From positions 1-36,856 of the forward strand of contig CAZYUT010000006.1 in NCBI GenBank assembly GCA_964650735.1: a stretch of 36,856 nt of DNA. The letters run 5' to 3'. This document shows positions 8,164 to 16,845 of the stretch, piece by piece. Origin of the DNA: Dichotomicrobium sp964650735 (GTDB lineage: Bacteria; Pseudomonadota; Alphaproteobacteria; Rhizobiales; Rhodomicrobiaceae). The translations under genes and the position numbers were made by a program. Within the stretch, counting starts at the first letter, position 1. Every line of letters starts with the position of its first letter. The notes under the pieces are model-generated. The model did not search any database. It was not told the origin of the DNA and was given only the letters and a program-made list of their open reading frames with translations.

Positions 8164-8842
8164 AGCGCAGAGCGAGCGCGCGCGGATCGAGATCACATTC
8201 TCCGGCGCACCTCTGGTGCTGGATGCGCGTGGCGCGGCTTACCTGCCTGATGCCGACACGCTGATCGTCTCCGACCTGCATCTGGAAAAAGGGTCGTACT
8301 TCGCCGCGCGCGGGGTGCCCGTGCCGGTCTGCGACACGCGCGAGACGCTTGCCCGGCTGGCCGATGTCGCCGCAGCCTACTCCCCCAAGCGTATCGTCTG
8401 CCTCGGCGACAGTTTTCATGACCGGCGCGCACGCGAACGGCTCTCGCCCGAGGATCGCGCCGCGCTGGCTGCGCTCGCAGAAGGGGTCGCGGACTGGGTC
8501 TGGGTCAGCGGCAATCACGACCCGGAACCGCCCGACGGGCTGACCGGCCGCAGCGCTGCGCACCTCGACATCGCCGGGCTGACGCTCGCCCATCAGGCGG
8601 TCGCCGCGGCGGGCGCGCAGATCATCGGCCACTATCACCCCAAGTTGAAATTCCGGCTGAAGGGCCACAAGGTCGCCGGGCCGTGTTTCGTTGCGAGTGA
8701 CGGGCTGCTCATCATGCCGGCGTTCGGCGCGTTTACCGGCGGACTACAGGTCACGCGCGGCGACCCATGGGCGGACCTGCTCGGCGCACACTGGCGGCAA
8801 TATCTGATCTTCAACGATCAGCTTTGGCCCGTCTCGCTCTGA
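8147..8842 (+). CDS. pdeM: Ligase-associated DNA damage response endonuclease PdeM (calcineurin-like phosphoesterase)
   Basis: The product has the binuclear-metal phosphoesterase motifs in order, numbered from the GTG start: SDLHLEK (Asp43, His45), GDSFHD (86-91), GNHD (121-124) and GHYHPK (160-165). Together they define the metallophosphatase fold of the PdeM family, whose genes accompany the ATP-dependent ligase, exonuclease and Lhr-like helicase. In that system it is presumed to cut or clean DNA ends. The gene overlaps the 3' end of the helicase gene by 17 bp (23 bp if the ATG at 8141 is used), so translation is probably coupled. The two strong candidate starts differ by only two codons. 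Confidence 0.92.
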   Translation: MPQPAEAQSERARIEITFSGAPLVLDARGAAYLPDADTLIVSDLHLEKGSYFAARGVPVPVCDTRETLARLADVAAAYSPKRIVCLGDSFHDRRARERLSPEDRAALAALAEGVADWVWVSGNHDPEPPDGLTGRSAAHLDIAGLTLAHQAVAAAGAQIIGHYHPKLKFRLKGHKVAGPCFVASDGLLIMPAFGAFTGGLQVTRGDPWADLLGAHWRQYLIFNDQLWPVSL

Positions 8843-9327
8843 TCCTCCGCGAGGCAGACCGCATCGCCGATCCGGATACGCCCTGGCGTGAGCACCTCCG
8901 CGCCGATGCCGCCGTGATGGCGCACCGCTGAATAGCCGCCAGGCCCAAGGTTCTGCTCCATCCGGCTGCACGGCGCGCAGATGCCCGTCCCGCGCAGCAC
9001 GACATCACCGATACGAAATGTCCGCCGCCGTAGCCCCATCAGGTTGATCCCGGCGATCGCGATGTTCCGACGCAAGAGCTCTGGGGCCGGCGCCTCGCGC
9101 CCCAGAAACGCCCCGATGACGGGCAAATGCTCCCATTGAATGAGCGTGACCGCGCGCGGGCCGCCCCGCCGCCAGTGATCGCCGGCCAGCCCGTCCTGCG
9201 TAACCTCAACTGACTCGACCGCCTCGATCTCGGCCTTGCGCGCCGGCCTCAGCCCGATCCACGCCACCCAGCCGTCCTGGGCCTGCCGGTCCATCATGGC
9301 GCGCAAAGGCGTACCCGGTTTCGTCAT
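8818..9327 (-). CDS. MOSC domain protein
   Basis: The 169-residue product is a stand-alone MOSC domain, the C-terminal domain of molybdenum cofactor sulfurases that also occurs alone in YiiM-like proteins. Visible landmarks are GLAGDHWRRGG near residue 45, LLRRNIAIAGINL, the FRIGDVVLRG strand and GICAPCSRMEQ, whose cysteines match the MOSC sulfur-carrying cysteine. It probably moves sulfur to a metal cofactor or acts on N-hydroxylated substrates, but the substrate cannot be read from sequence. The reading frame stays open to 9609, but the ATG at 9327 fits the family N-terminus, and the longer version would run into the start of cpaA on the other strand. Its 3' end overlaps that of pdeM by 25 bp, convergently. 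Confidence 0.88.
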   Translation of the reverse strand: MTKPGTPLRAMMDRQAQDGWVAWIGLRPARKAEIEAVESVEVTQDGLAGDHWRRGGPRAVTLIQWEHLPVIGAFLGREAPAPELLRRNIAIAGINLMGLRRRTFRIGDVVLRGTGICAPCSRMEQNLGPGGYSAVRHHGGIGAEVLTPGRIRIGDAVCLAEDQSETGQS

Positions 9328-9438
9328 CCCGTCTTTCTCTCGGCTCATATGTGATGTTTGGGGGATGGTAACGGCGCGCCATCTAATGTCTGACCGGCGC
9401 CTTGCGTCAAGCATTCGGCTCTCTCGACAGAGGGGATC

Positions 9439-9936
9439 ATGACAGAATGGCCTGAGCTTATCATCCAGGGCGCTTTCATCTTCCTTATCAGCTGCGGCAT
9501 GATCACGGACCTGCGCGATCTGCGCGTGCCCAACTGGGTGCCGCTGGGTATCGCGGGGCTGTTCCTGCTGTACAGCCTCTATCAGGGCGTGAGCGGTTTT
9601 CCAATGCATCTGCTTGTTGGCGCAGCCATGCTCGCCGCGGGGTTCGGGCTGTTCGTGGCGGGCGTGTTTGGCGGGGGCGATGCCAAGTTTCTGGCAGCCC
9701 TAGCGCTCTGGATGGGGCCGGGCGCACTGGGGCCGTTCGTGCTGCTGACGACGCTGCTGGGCGGAGCGACGGCGGTCGCGCTGGTGGGGCTGAAGAAGCT
9801 TTTGATCTTCAATCCGGCGCTGGAAAATCATGCGGCCATCGCGAAGCCGCTCGCCTGGGCGCGGGCGGGCAAGATGCCCTATGCTGTGCCGATCGGACTA
9901 GCTGCGCTCATGCTCGGCCCAAGCCTCTTCCAATGA
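9439..9936 (+). CDS. cpaA: Prepilin peptidase CpaA/TadV (A24 family)
   Basis: The 165-residue multi-pass membrane protein has both aspartates of A24 aspartic prepilin peptidases: Asp24 in MITDLRDLRVPN and Asp81 in FGGGDAKF. The short form without the cysteine-rich N-terminal methylase domain is the CpaA/TadV type, which cleaves the leader of Flp pilins and TadE/F pseudopilins in the inner membrane. The ATG at 9439 has GAGGGG upstream. No other tad or cpa gene is adjacent; the only likely substrate in the window is the Flp pilin about 25 kb away at 34763. The gene stands alone between a MOSC gene and trxA, so it has been separated from the usual tad operon or is an extra copy. Confidence 0.92.
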   Translation: MTEWPELIIQGAFIFLISCGMITDLRDLRVPNWVPLGIAGLFLLYSLYQGVSGFPMHLLVGAAMLAAGFGLFVAGVFGGGDAKFLAALALWMGPGALGPFVLLTTLLGGATAVALVGLKKLLIFNPALENHAAIAKPLAWARAGKMPYAVPIGLAALMLGPSLFQ

Positions 9937-9972
9937 GGAGGCCTTTCCCAGCAGCCAGCGGTCTCCCATGAG

Positions 9973-9998
9973 AAAGCCCCGCGCAAAGGCGGGGCTTC
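9973..9998 (-). terminator. Intrinsic terminator after trxA (may also stop cpaA)
   Basis: A perfect 9-bp stem, AAGCCCCGC (9974-9982) with GCGGGGCTT (9989-9997), has a 6-base loop. On the minus strand it is followed by TCTC after a CTT end, a short U-containing tail. It lies 19 bp past the trxA stop, between convergent cpaA and trxA, and could act on both strands. Confidence 0.75.
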
Positions 9999-10016
9999 AG
10001 CAAATCGTCACGGCGC

Positions 10017-10337
10017 TCAGACCTGCTTGTCGATCCAGGCCTTGAGCGTAGTTTTGGGGTGCGCGCCGACCTGCTGATCAGCGACCTCGCCATTCTTGAA
10101 CATGATCAGGGTTGGGATGCCGCGAATTCCGTATTCCATCGGCGTCTTCGGGTTTTCGTCGACGTTCATCTTTACGACCTTGATCTTGTCGCCGTATTCC
10201 TCGGCCAATTCTTCCAGGACAGGCGCGATCGTCTTGCACGGGCCGCACCACTCCGCCCAGAAATCAACAATCACGGGCGTCGAAGACTGAAGCACTTCCT
10301 GATGGAATGTTTCGTCGGAGACTTTTGCCGTCGCCAT
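10017..10337 (-). CDS. trxA: Thioredoxin
   Basis: The 106-residue product is a classic thioredoxin with active site WCGPCK (Cys31 and Cys34), the buried Asp of VIVDFWAEW, the cis-proline segment RGIPTLIMFKNGE and a final helix of normal length. It reduces cytoplasmic protein disulfides and is recharged by thioredoxin reductase. The ATG at 10337 has AGAAAGG just upstream. It lies 78 bp downstream of addA on the same strand and ends at a strong hairpin, so it closes the minus-strand block that begins with the divL-like kinase. The addA-trxA neighbourhood is common in Hyphomicrobiales. Confidence 0.96.
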   Translation of the reverse strand: MATAKVSDETFHQEVLQSSTPVIVDFWAEWCGPCKTIAPVLEELAEEYGDKIKVVKMNVDENPKTPMEYGIRGIPTLIMFKNGEVADQQVGAHPKTTLKAWIDKQV

Positions 10338-10415
10338 TTTCGACCTTTCTGCTGTGCCGCGGTGCGGCCGTTTGTGTCATCTCAGTTCGTCAGCTAAGCC
10401 CGGGGGAACGATGCG

Positions 10416-13400
10416 TCAAGCCTCACCCCCGCGGCCTCCCGCGTCCAGCGGAATTTCCATGAGCGCGGGCGCGTCTGTCCACAGAATGAACGCGTGGAGG
10501 CGTTTATCAGGGAATACAGCCGCGAGCGCACGGCAATAAGCGTGAAGCTGGGCGATGTAGCCTGGCGGCGCATCGGCGGGCGAAGCGGGCACCCGCGCGT
10601 CTGTCTTGTAGTCGATCACAAGAACGTCATCGCCGCGCACGACCAGACGGTCGATACGCCCCGAGAGGCGCGCGGGTCCGGCTGGGGTATCGAATTGCGC
10701 GGCGATGGGCACTTCAGCGCGCGAGCCGGGGCCAAACAGCTGCGCGAAGTCGGGTGACGCGAGAATGCCGAGCGCCGTCTCCACGGCGTCGCTGCGCGTG
10801 GCGTCGTCCACCTCCGAATCGTCGCTCGCGGTCTGCTGCGCGACGAGCCGTTCCGCTTCGGCCCGACGATTTTCGGGCCGCAATTCCGGCAGCCGCTCAA
10901 GCAGGAGATGGATCAGTTCGCCGCGAAGGCGCGCGGCCTGCGCCGGACGATCCGAGCGCGGGGCTTGCGATAGCTGTTCCTTGGCCGAGGGCTGCAGCGC
11001 CGCCGCAGACGCCTCGGTGGGCGCGGTGGAGGACAGCCAGGCGGGCTGTTGGACCTCGGAAGCTCGCGCCGGCTCTGACCCCGCCGCTGCCGCGACCGCC
11101 ACGGCGGGTTTTTCTAGGCGCAGGACCGTCTCGCCGTCCCCGCCCATTACGGCTTCTGCCACGCCGTCGAGCGCGTCGCGCACGACATCGTACCAGCAGC
11201 CAGCATCCCGCCCCGGCTGCTTCCGGCTCTCGAACCCAGTCACATACAGCCGGTCGCGCGCCCGAGTCATCGCCACATAGAGCAGCCGGTAGCTCTCCGC
11301 CTCATCCGCCGCCTTTTGCGCCGCGCGCACCTGCTCGACGGCCGGAAGGCGCTTCGCCTCGCCAGTCGCCCAGACGAGACAGTCAGCGAACTCCGGCGGT
11401 GCATCGCGCGGCACGCGCATCACCGGCCCGCCGCCGCGCGCGCTCATGGTGCAGGTGTCGGGCAGAAACACGATCGGCGCTTCCAGGCCCTTAGCCCCGT
11501 GCACCGTCATCACGCGCACCTGGTCCGCGCCCTGCTCCATGTCGCGGCGCACCTCGCTGCCCGCTTCGCGCAGCCACGCGAGAAAGCCCTGCAGGCTCGC
11601 CGGGCCGGTCTCCTCGTGGGCGAGCGCCAGGTTCAGGAATTCGTCGATCGCGTCCGCCGCCTCCGGCCCGAGCCGGGCGAGCAGCCGTGCGCGCGCGCCG
11701 TCGCGGTCCAGCACGCCCGCATAGAACTCGAACGGGCGCTGAGTGAGCGCCTCGTCGCGCCAGCGCGCCAACAGCGCCTCAGCCGCGGCAAAGCGCGGCG
11801 CATCCCCCGCCGCCTCCTCCAACGCTTCCCACAGGCTGCCCTCGCGACCATGCGCCAGCGTGAACAGGTCATCCTCCGAAAGCCCGATCAACGGGCTTTT
11901 CAGCACTGCCGCGAGCGAGAGATCATCGCCCGGCAACAGCAGCGCATCGCCCAGCGCCATCAGGTCCATGATCGCGAGCTGCTCGGTCAGGCGCATCCGG
12001 TCCGCCCCGGCCACCGGAATGCCCCGGCTTTTCAGGGCGTCGATCATCGGCGCGGCGAAGGGCTGGCGCTTGCGCACGAGGATGAGAATGTCGCCCGCGC
12101 GGAGCGGGCGGCCCGCCGACGGCAGCCATTCGCCATCGTCGAGCCACGCCTTGATCCGCTCCGCGATCCGCGCGCCCAGCCGGTCCACTGCTTCTGCGCC
12201 GGCCATCGGCTCGTCCAGCGGCGCAAACGCATCGGTCTCCGCGCGTTCGGGCGGCTTGATCGTCGGCCAGACCTCGACCAGCCCGGCATCGGCGTCGCGG
12301 TGCACCTCATGGGCGACTTGAGCGCTCGCCCCGATCCGCGCGCCCAGCCCGCTTTCGCCGCCGAAGACCAGATCGACTGCCTGCAGCACCGGCGCGACCG
12401 TGCGGAACGAGCGGGTCAGCGGCACATCCTGCCAGGCGTGGCGCGCGCCTTCGGCCCGGCGGCGGAACGCCTCTCCCAGCACCGCGAAATGCTCCGGCGC
12501 GGCCCCTTGGAAGCCGTAGATCGACTGCTTCTCGTCGCCCACCGCGAAGAGCGAACGGCCGGCCTCGCGCGCGCCCTCGCCAGCGAAGAATTCCTCCGAC
12601 AGCAATTCGGCGACGCGCCACTGCGCGCGCGAGTTGTCCTGCGCCTCGTCAATCAGCAGGTGGTCGATCCCGCCGTCGAGCCGGTAGAGCACCCAGGCAG
12701 AGCCGTTCTGGAGCAGCGACACCGTCCGGTCGATCAGGTCGTCATAATCGAGCGCGCCATCGGCCTGCTTCCCGGTCTCGTAGCGCTGGATGACCGCATC
12801 CGCGAGTGTAAACAATGCCGCGCTCGCCTGCGCGGTTTCCAGCGCGATGCGGATTTCATCCAGTTCGCCGAAGGCATCTCGCGCCGCGCGCAAATCCTCG
12901 GCTGCCTCGGGGGCGGCTTCAAGCACCGCCTTGCCCGGAAAGCCGCGATCTTTTTTCGGCTGCCCCGCCTGCGTCATGAGGGCCGCGCGGAACGCTGCAA
13001 CGCGTGTGGTTTGGCTGTGCGCGTTTGCCGCCTCGCCGAGTTGGCGGGACAGCTTGGCGTCGGTCTTGCTGCCTTCGGCGAGCACCGCAATCAGCCCCGC
13101 CAGCTGGGCATCGCTCAACACCTCGGACTGCGCCTGGCGGATCATCGCCAGATCGACCCCCGGCGGCGCGTCCAGCGCCTCGCCGATCAGCGCCTCCAGC
13201 GGCCCGCCCTCGGCCGCCCGCATCATCTGTCGCAGGGCCACCCGCTCGCGCAGCACCGCGCCCAGCAGCGCCTCGACATCATCCTCCCGCGCCAGCCCGG
13301 CGACCGTCTCCAGCGCGCGCCCGAGCGGGCTGTCCGCCGCGCCCGCCGCTTCCTCCAGCGCTGCCGTCATCGCCGCGCGCATTCGCCCGCGCGAATCCGC

Positions 13401-13850
13401 CTCCGCCAGCACCGAGAAACCGGGCGCGACGCCCGCCTCCAGTGGGAATTGGCGCAGGATGCGCTCGCAAAACGCATGGATCGTCTGGATCCGCAGGCCG
13501 CCCGGCGTGTCGAGGACATGGGCGAACAGCCGCCGCGCGCGCACCGTCTCCTCCGGCGTTGGCGCACGGTCCAGCAGCTTCGCCAGCCGCGCATCGAGAG
13601 CATCCGGCGCGGCCACCGCCCATTCGCCCAGCGCGCGCGTCAGCCGGCCCGCCATCTCGGCCGCAGCCGCCTTCGTAAAGGTGAGGCAAACGATCCCTTC
13701 GGGCGCGGCCCCGGCCAGCAGCAGGCGCAGCACGCGCTGGACGAGCACATGCGTTTTGCCGGTCCCCGCATTCGCCCGCACCCATGCGCTCACGGCCGGG
13801 TCAGCGGCGCGGGCCTGCAGGGCCTCGGTGCGGCGCAAGGCTTCGCTCAT
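10416..13850 (-). CDS. addA: Double-strand break repair helicase-nuclease subunit AddA
   Basis: The 1144-residue protein is a UvrD-type superfamily 1 helicase fused to a RecB-like nuclease. Seen in order are Walker A ANAGTGKT (26-33), CLTFTKAAAAEM, IDEAQDNS (the DEXQD box), VGDEKQSIYGFQGA, the late motif VMTVHGAKGLEAPIV, and the nuclease core SGRIDRLV with VIDYKT (Asp1080 and Lys1082). With AddB it processes double-strand breaks to a Chi-like site for RecA loading, replacing RecBCD in this group. The start ATG at 13850 overlaps the addB stop as ATGA and is preceded by GGGAGGG, so the two subunits are translationally coupled. An upstream ATG at 13871 is less likely. Confidence 0.96.
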   Translation of the reverse strand: MSEALRRTEALQARAADPAVSAWVRANAGTGKTHVLVQRVLRLLLAGAAPEGIVCLTFTKAAAAEMAGRLTRALGEWAVAAPDALDARLAKLLDRAPTPEETVRARRLFAHVLDTPGGLRIQTIHAFCERILRQFPLEAGVAPGFSVLAEADSRGRMRAAMTAALEEAAGAADSPLGRALETVAGLAREDDVEALLGAVLRERVALRQMMRAAEGGPLEALIGEALDAPPGVDLAMIRQAQSEVLSDAQLAGLIAVLAEGSKTDAKLSRQLGEAANAHSQTTRVAAFRAALMTQAGQPKKDRGFPGKAVLEAAPEAAEDLRAARDAFGELDEIRIALETAQASAALFTLADAVIQRYETGKQADGALDYDDLIDRTVSLLQNGSAWVLYRLDGGIDHLLIDEAQDNSRAQWRVAELLSEEFFAGEGAREAGRSLFAVGDEKQSIYGFQGAAPEHFAVLGEAFRRRAEGARHAWQDVPLTRSFRTVAPVLQAVDLVFGGESGLGARIGASAQVAHEVHRDADAGLVEVWPTIKPPERAETDAFAPLDEPMAGAEAVDRLGARIAERIKAWLDDGEWLPSAGRPLRAGDILILVRKRQPFAAPMIDALKSRGIPVAGADRMRLTEQLAIMDLMALGDALLLPGDDLSLAAVLKSPLIGLSEDDLFTLAHGREGSLWEALEEAAGDAPRFAAAEALLARWRDEALTQRPFEFYAGVLDRDGARARLLARLGPEAADAIDEFLNLALAHEETGPASLQGFLAWLREAGSEVRRDMEQGADQVRVMTVHGAKGLEAPIVFLPDTCTMSARGGGPVMRVPRDAPPEFADCLVWATGEAKRLPAVEQVRAAQKAADEAESYRLLYVAMTRARDRLYVTGFESRKQPGRDAGCWYDVVRDALDGVAEAVMGGDGETVLRLEKPAVAVAAAAGSEPARASEVQQPAWLSSTAPTEASAAALQPSAKEQLSQAPRSDRPAQAARLRGELIHLLLERLPELRPENRRAEAERLVAQQTASDDSEVDDATRSDAVETALGILASPDFAQLFGPGSRAEVPIAAQFDTPAGPARLSGRIDRLVVRGDDVLVIDYKTDARVPASPADAPPGYIAQLHAYCRALAAVFPDKRLHAFILWTDAPALMEIPLDAGGRGGEA

Positions 13851-16840
13851 TCGCCCTCCCCGCCGCGCCACTCGGCGATGCGCGCCAGATGCGCATAAGG
13901 ATCATACTCCCACAGCGCCTTAAAGGCCGGGCGCTGCATCGCCGTGTAAGGCGTGGCCGGATCGTCGAAGCGCGCAATCAGCGCCGCAAGCTTCTCCAGC
14001 GCGGCCTCGGCCAGCGCCTGCGGATCTTTCAGCGCCTTTTCATCGCCCGCATCGCGCCCGCCGGACGCGGAGATGTAGGCCAGCCGCGCGAGCGCGGGCG
14101 CTTCGTTCGTGGGCAACTCGAAGCCGCCCGCAACCGCGATCAGCCCCTCCAGCGGAAGCTGCGGCGATTGCAGACGCTCGGCGGCGCGACGGCGCGCCTC
14201 TACGCTGCCGGTCTTATAGTCGTAAATCACGGCTGATCCGTCCTCGCGCAGGTCGATCCGGTCGGCGCGCGCCGTCAGTTCGAAGCCGCCCCCGGGCGCA
14301 TCGAGCATCAGACGCCCCGGCGCCTCGCTCAGGGACCGGCGAACGCCCGCTCGCCGCTCAGGCTCAGTATCCGCGAACCAGTCCGCGAAACGCGCGAAGC
14401 GTGGCCGCCAGAATGCGCGCACATGGGGGAACGCCCCCCATTCGGCCATCAGCGCGTCTGCAATCGCCATCAACTCGTCCGCGATGTCGTCCGGCAAATC
14501 GGCCGGGAACCGATCCGCGAAGCGCCCGAGCGCGGCGTGGATGATCTGCCCGCGAAGGCGCTCGTCCGGTCCCCCGGCGAGGACCGGCATCGGCTCCAGC
14601 CCGAGGATGTGCCTGGCATAGATCGCATACGGGTTGGCGATCCAGCGCTCGACATCCGACACGCTCATCCGGCGCGGGCGCGCAGCGAGCGGAGGGCGCG
14701 GCGCGGGCGGACCGGGCGGCGTCTCCGGCACGCCAGCCGACCGCGCAGCAGCCCAGTCGAGCCAGGGCTGCTTGGGCGCAAGCTGCATACCGAGCCCAAG
14801 CGCATCCGCCAGCAGGCGCAGCCGCGAGACCCAACGGCTCGGCACGCTCGGCGCACCGTCGGCCTTCAGCGCGCGCGTGAGCACCACCTCCGGCGACGCC
14901 AGCCCTTGGGCGAAGTCATGCGCGGAAAGCCCCGTCTGCCGCTCCGGCTCCGGCAGGCCCAGCGCGGCGCGCATCTGCCGGTTCAGCCAGGGGCCGGCTT
15001 GCGCGGCGCGCGGCCAGACGCCTTCGTTCAGCCCGCCGAGGATCAGCCGGTCGGCGTGCTGCAGGCGCGCTTCCAGCGGTCCCCAGATGAACAAACGCGG
15101 ATGGGTGCTCGCGTCCATATGGACTGCCTTGCGCCGGGCGAGGCCCGCAAAAAAGCCCGGATAGTCCGGTGGCGCGATCTCCGGCGCGATGCCGCCCGGC
15201 GCGCCGCGCGCCAAGCCGTCGAGCAGGTCGGCAAGCGCCGCGCCAGCCGCATCGGCCCAGAGCGCGGACGCATCCGGCCCTTCGGCGAGCGCCTCGGCCA
15301 CCGCCCGGTGCGCCTGCGCGTAGTCTTCCGGGGCCGCCTGCCCGGTCAGCGCCGTCAGCGGCGCGAAGGCCGCCTCCAGCCGGTCAACAAGCTCCACCGC
15401 GCCTTCGGCATTCCCGATCCGCTCAAGCGCCGGGCGCAAACCGTCAAGCCCGCCGGCAAAACAGGGCTGGCGCAGCGCGTCCACCTCAAGCGCCGCTACG
15501 CGCCGGCGCGCCTCTTCCGCCGGCCAGCCCAGACGCAGGAACGGATGCTTCAATAGCGCCAGCAGCGTCACCGCATCCGCCTCGACCGCGACCCGCGCGA
15601 TCAGCGCCATGAAGCGCCCCACCAGCGTCGCGCCAAGCGGCTCGCCCGCGCTATCGGCCACGTCGAGCCGCCAGGTCTGCAACGCAGCGCGCACCCGCCG
15701 GGCCAGTGTGCGGTCAGGGGTTACCAGCGCGGCGGTCCTGCCCGGCGTTTCGACCGTCTCGCGCATCATCAGCGCGATCGCCTCGGCCTCGTGGCGCTGA
15801 TCGGGCGCTTCGAGCAGACTGATGCCCTCAAGCGCACGGGCCAGCGCGGCGCGGTCCGCGCGCGCCAGAAAGTCCGGCCATTTCTCGGCCGTCTCCGCCG
15901 GGCGCATGATCTCGGACACGAGACGGGTGCGCGGCGTCTCGCGCGCGCCCGCCAGCACGCCGACATCTTCGCGCGCGACGCCCAAGGCGTCCAGAAGCCG
16001 CGCCAGCCCGGCCTGCGGATGCTGCGGGCACTGCGCCAGCGCGGCCCAGCTTTCCGCGTCCAGCGACTGATCCAGCCCGGGAAGCACGATCGTCCCGGCT
16101 GGCAAGTCCATGACCGTTTTCATCAGCGCGGCGGTGGCGGGCACGCTGCCTGTCGAGCCTGCGATAATCACCGGCTTATCCGGGTTCGCGGCCATCTGCT
16201 TGGCCTCGTGCACTAGCAGCAGGTTGCGCCGCGCCACCGGGTCGAGCAGCCCGCGCTCGCGCAGATGCTCCGGCCATTGCCGCGTTATGATGCTCAGGAA
16301 CCGCGAGGTGCGCTGCCAATGCTCGGCCATTTCCGCGGGCACAAGCTCGTCAATGCGCCCCAGATCGACGCTTTCAAGTTGCGCCGTATCCAGCAGCGCC
16401 ATCAGTTCCAGCGCCATCTCGCCCGCCGCAGCAGCGGAGACCGCTGAATAGCCCGGCTGCTCAGATGATGCGGATGTTGCGCGTGACCAGCGCTGCACCA
16501 GGGCGGTGAGCGTCAGCCAGCGCTCCATCTCCGGCACGGCCGCCGGGATGCCGGGCGCAGTATCCTCATCGGCGGGAGGGGCAAGCTCATCCACCGCGCC
16601 CAGCGGCCGGATGCGCGGCAGGAGCAGCGCGCCACCCGGCGCTTCGGCCAGCAGCGCATCGCGCAAGCCCGCGCAGGCCCGGCGCGTCGGCAGGTAGATA
16701 GTGGCGTCGGCCAGTTCCAGCGGCCCGGGGGCTTGGCCGCCCACGCGCGGCAGGCCGCCGCTCAGGATCGCGCGGGCAAGATCGGCCAGAAACGGCCGTT
16801 CAGGCGGGATTGTGAACAGCGCAGGATGCGTATCGCCCAT
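13847..16840 (-). CDS. addB: Double-strand break repair protein AddB (alphaproteobacterial type)
   Basis: The 997-residue partner of AddA contains a degenerate helicase-like body and a C-terminal RecB-family nuclease domain with TARADRIDLREDG and YDYKTG (Asp874 and Lys876). The N-terminus (FTIPPERPFLADLARA) has no Walker A motif and the C-terminal end has no cysteine cluster. It therefore lacks the ATP site and the iron-sulfur staple of Bacillus AddB, as expected for the alphaproteobacterial family. The reading frame extends upstream to 16969, but the ATG at 16840 follows the murU stop by five bases, has GAGGG upstream and gives the expected beginning. AddB supplies the second nuclease and probably Chi recognition. 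Confidence 0.95.
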   Translation of the reverse strand: MGDTHPALFTIPPERPFLADLARAILSGGLPRVGGQAPGPLELADATIYLPTRRACAGLRDALLAEAPGGALLLPRIRPLGAVDELAPPADEDTAPGIPAAVPEMERWLTLTALVQRWSRATSASSEQPGYSAVSAAAAGEMALELMALLDTAQLESVDLGRIDELVPAEMAEHWQRTSRFLSIITRQWPEHLRERGLLDPVARRNLLLVHEAKQMAANPDKPVIIAGSTGSVPATAALMKTVMDLPAGTIVLPGLDQSLDAESWAALAQCPQHPQAGLARLLDALGVAREDVGVLAGARETPRTRLVSEIMRPAETAEKWPDFLARADRAALARALEGISLLEAPDQRHEAEAIALMMRETVETPGRTAALVTPDRTLARRVRAALQTWRLDVADSAGEPLGATLVGRFMALIARVAVEADAVTLLALLKHPFLRLGWPAEEARRRVAALEVDALRQPCFAGGLDGLRPALERIGNAEGAVELVDRLEAAFAPLTALTGQAAPEDYAQAHRAVAEALAEGPDASALWADAAGAALADLLDGLARGAPGGIAPEIAPPDYPGFFAGLARRKAVHMDASTHPRLFIWGPLEARLQHADRLILGGLNEGVWPRAAQAGPWLNRQMRAALGLPEPERQTGLSAHDFAQGLASPEVVLTRALKADGAPSVPSRWVSRLRLLADALGLGMQLAPKQPWLDWAAARSAGVPETPPGPPAPRPPLAARPRRMSVSDVERWIANPYAIYARHILGLEPMPVLAGGPDERLRGQIIHAALGRFADRFPADLPDDIADELMAIADALMAEWGAFPHVRAFWRPRFARFADWFADTEPERRAGVRRSLSEAPGRLMLDAPGGGFELTARADRIDLREDGSAVIYDYKTGSVEARRRAAERLQSPQLPLEGLIAVAGGFELPTNEAPALARLAYISASGGRDAGDEKALKDPQALAEAALEKLAALIARFDDPATPYTAMQRPAFKALWEYDPYAHLARIAEWRGGEGE

Positions 16841-16845
16841 CGCCC

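Noticed and set aside
8818..9609. Longer MOSC protein of 263 residues.
   Set aside because: The upstream part overlaps the start of cpaA on the other strand and is unlike any MOSC N-terminus.
11316..13898. An 860-codon open frame antisense to addA.
   Set aside because: It mirrors the codon bias of addA (high GC third positions), is Arg/Gln/His-rich without recognisable domains, and has no ribosome binding site pattern; addA has all its motifs.
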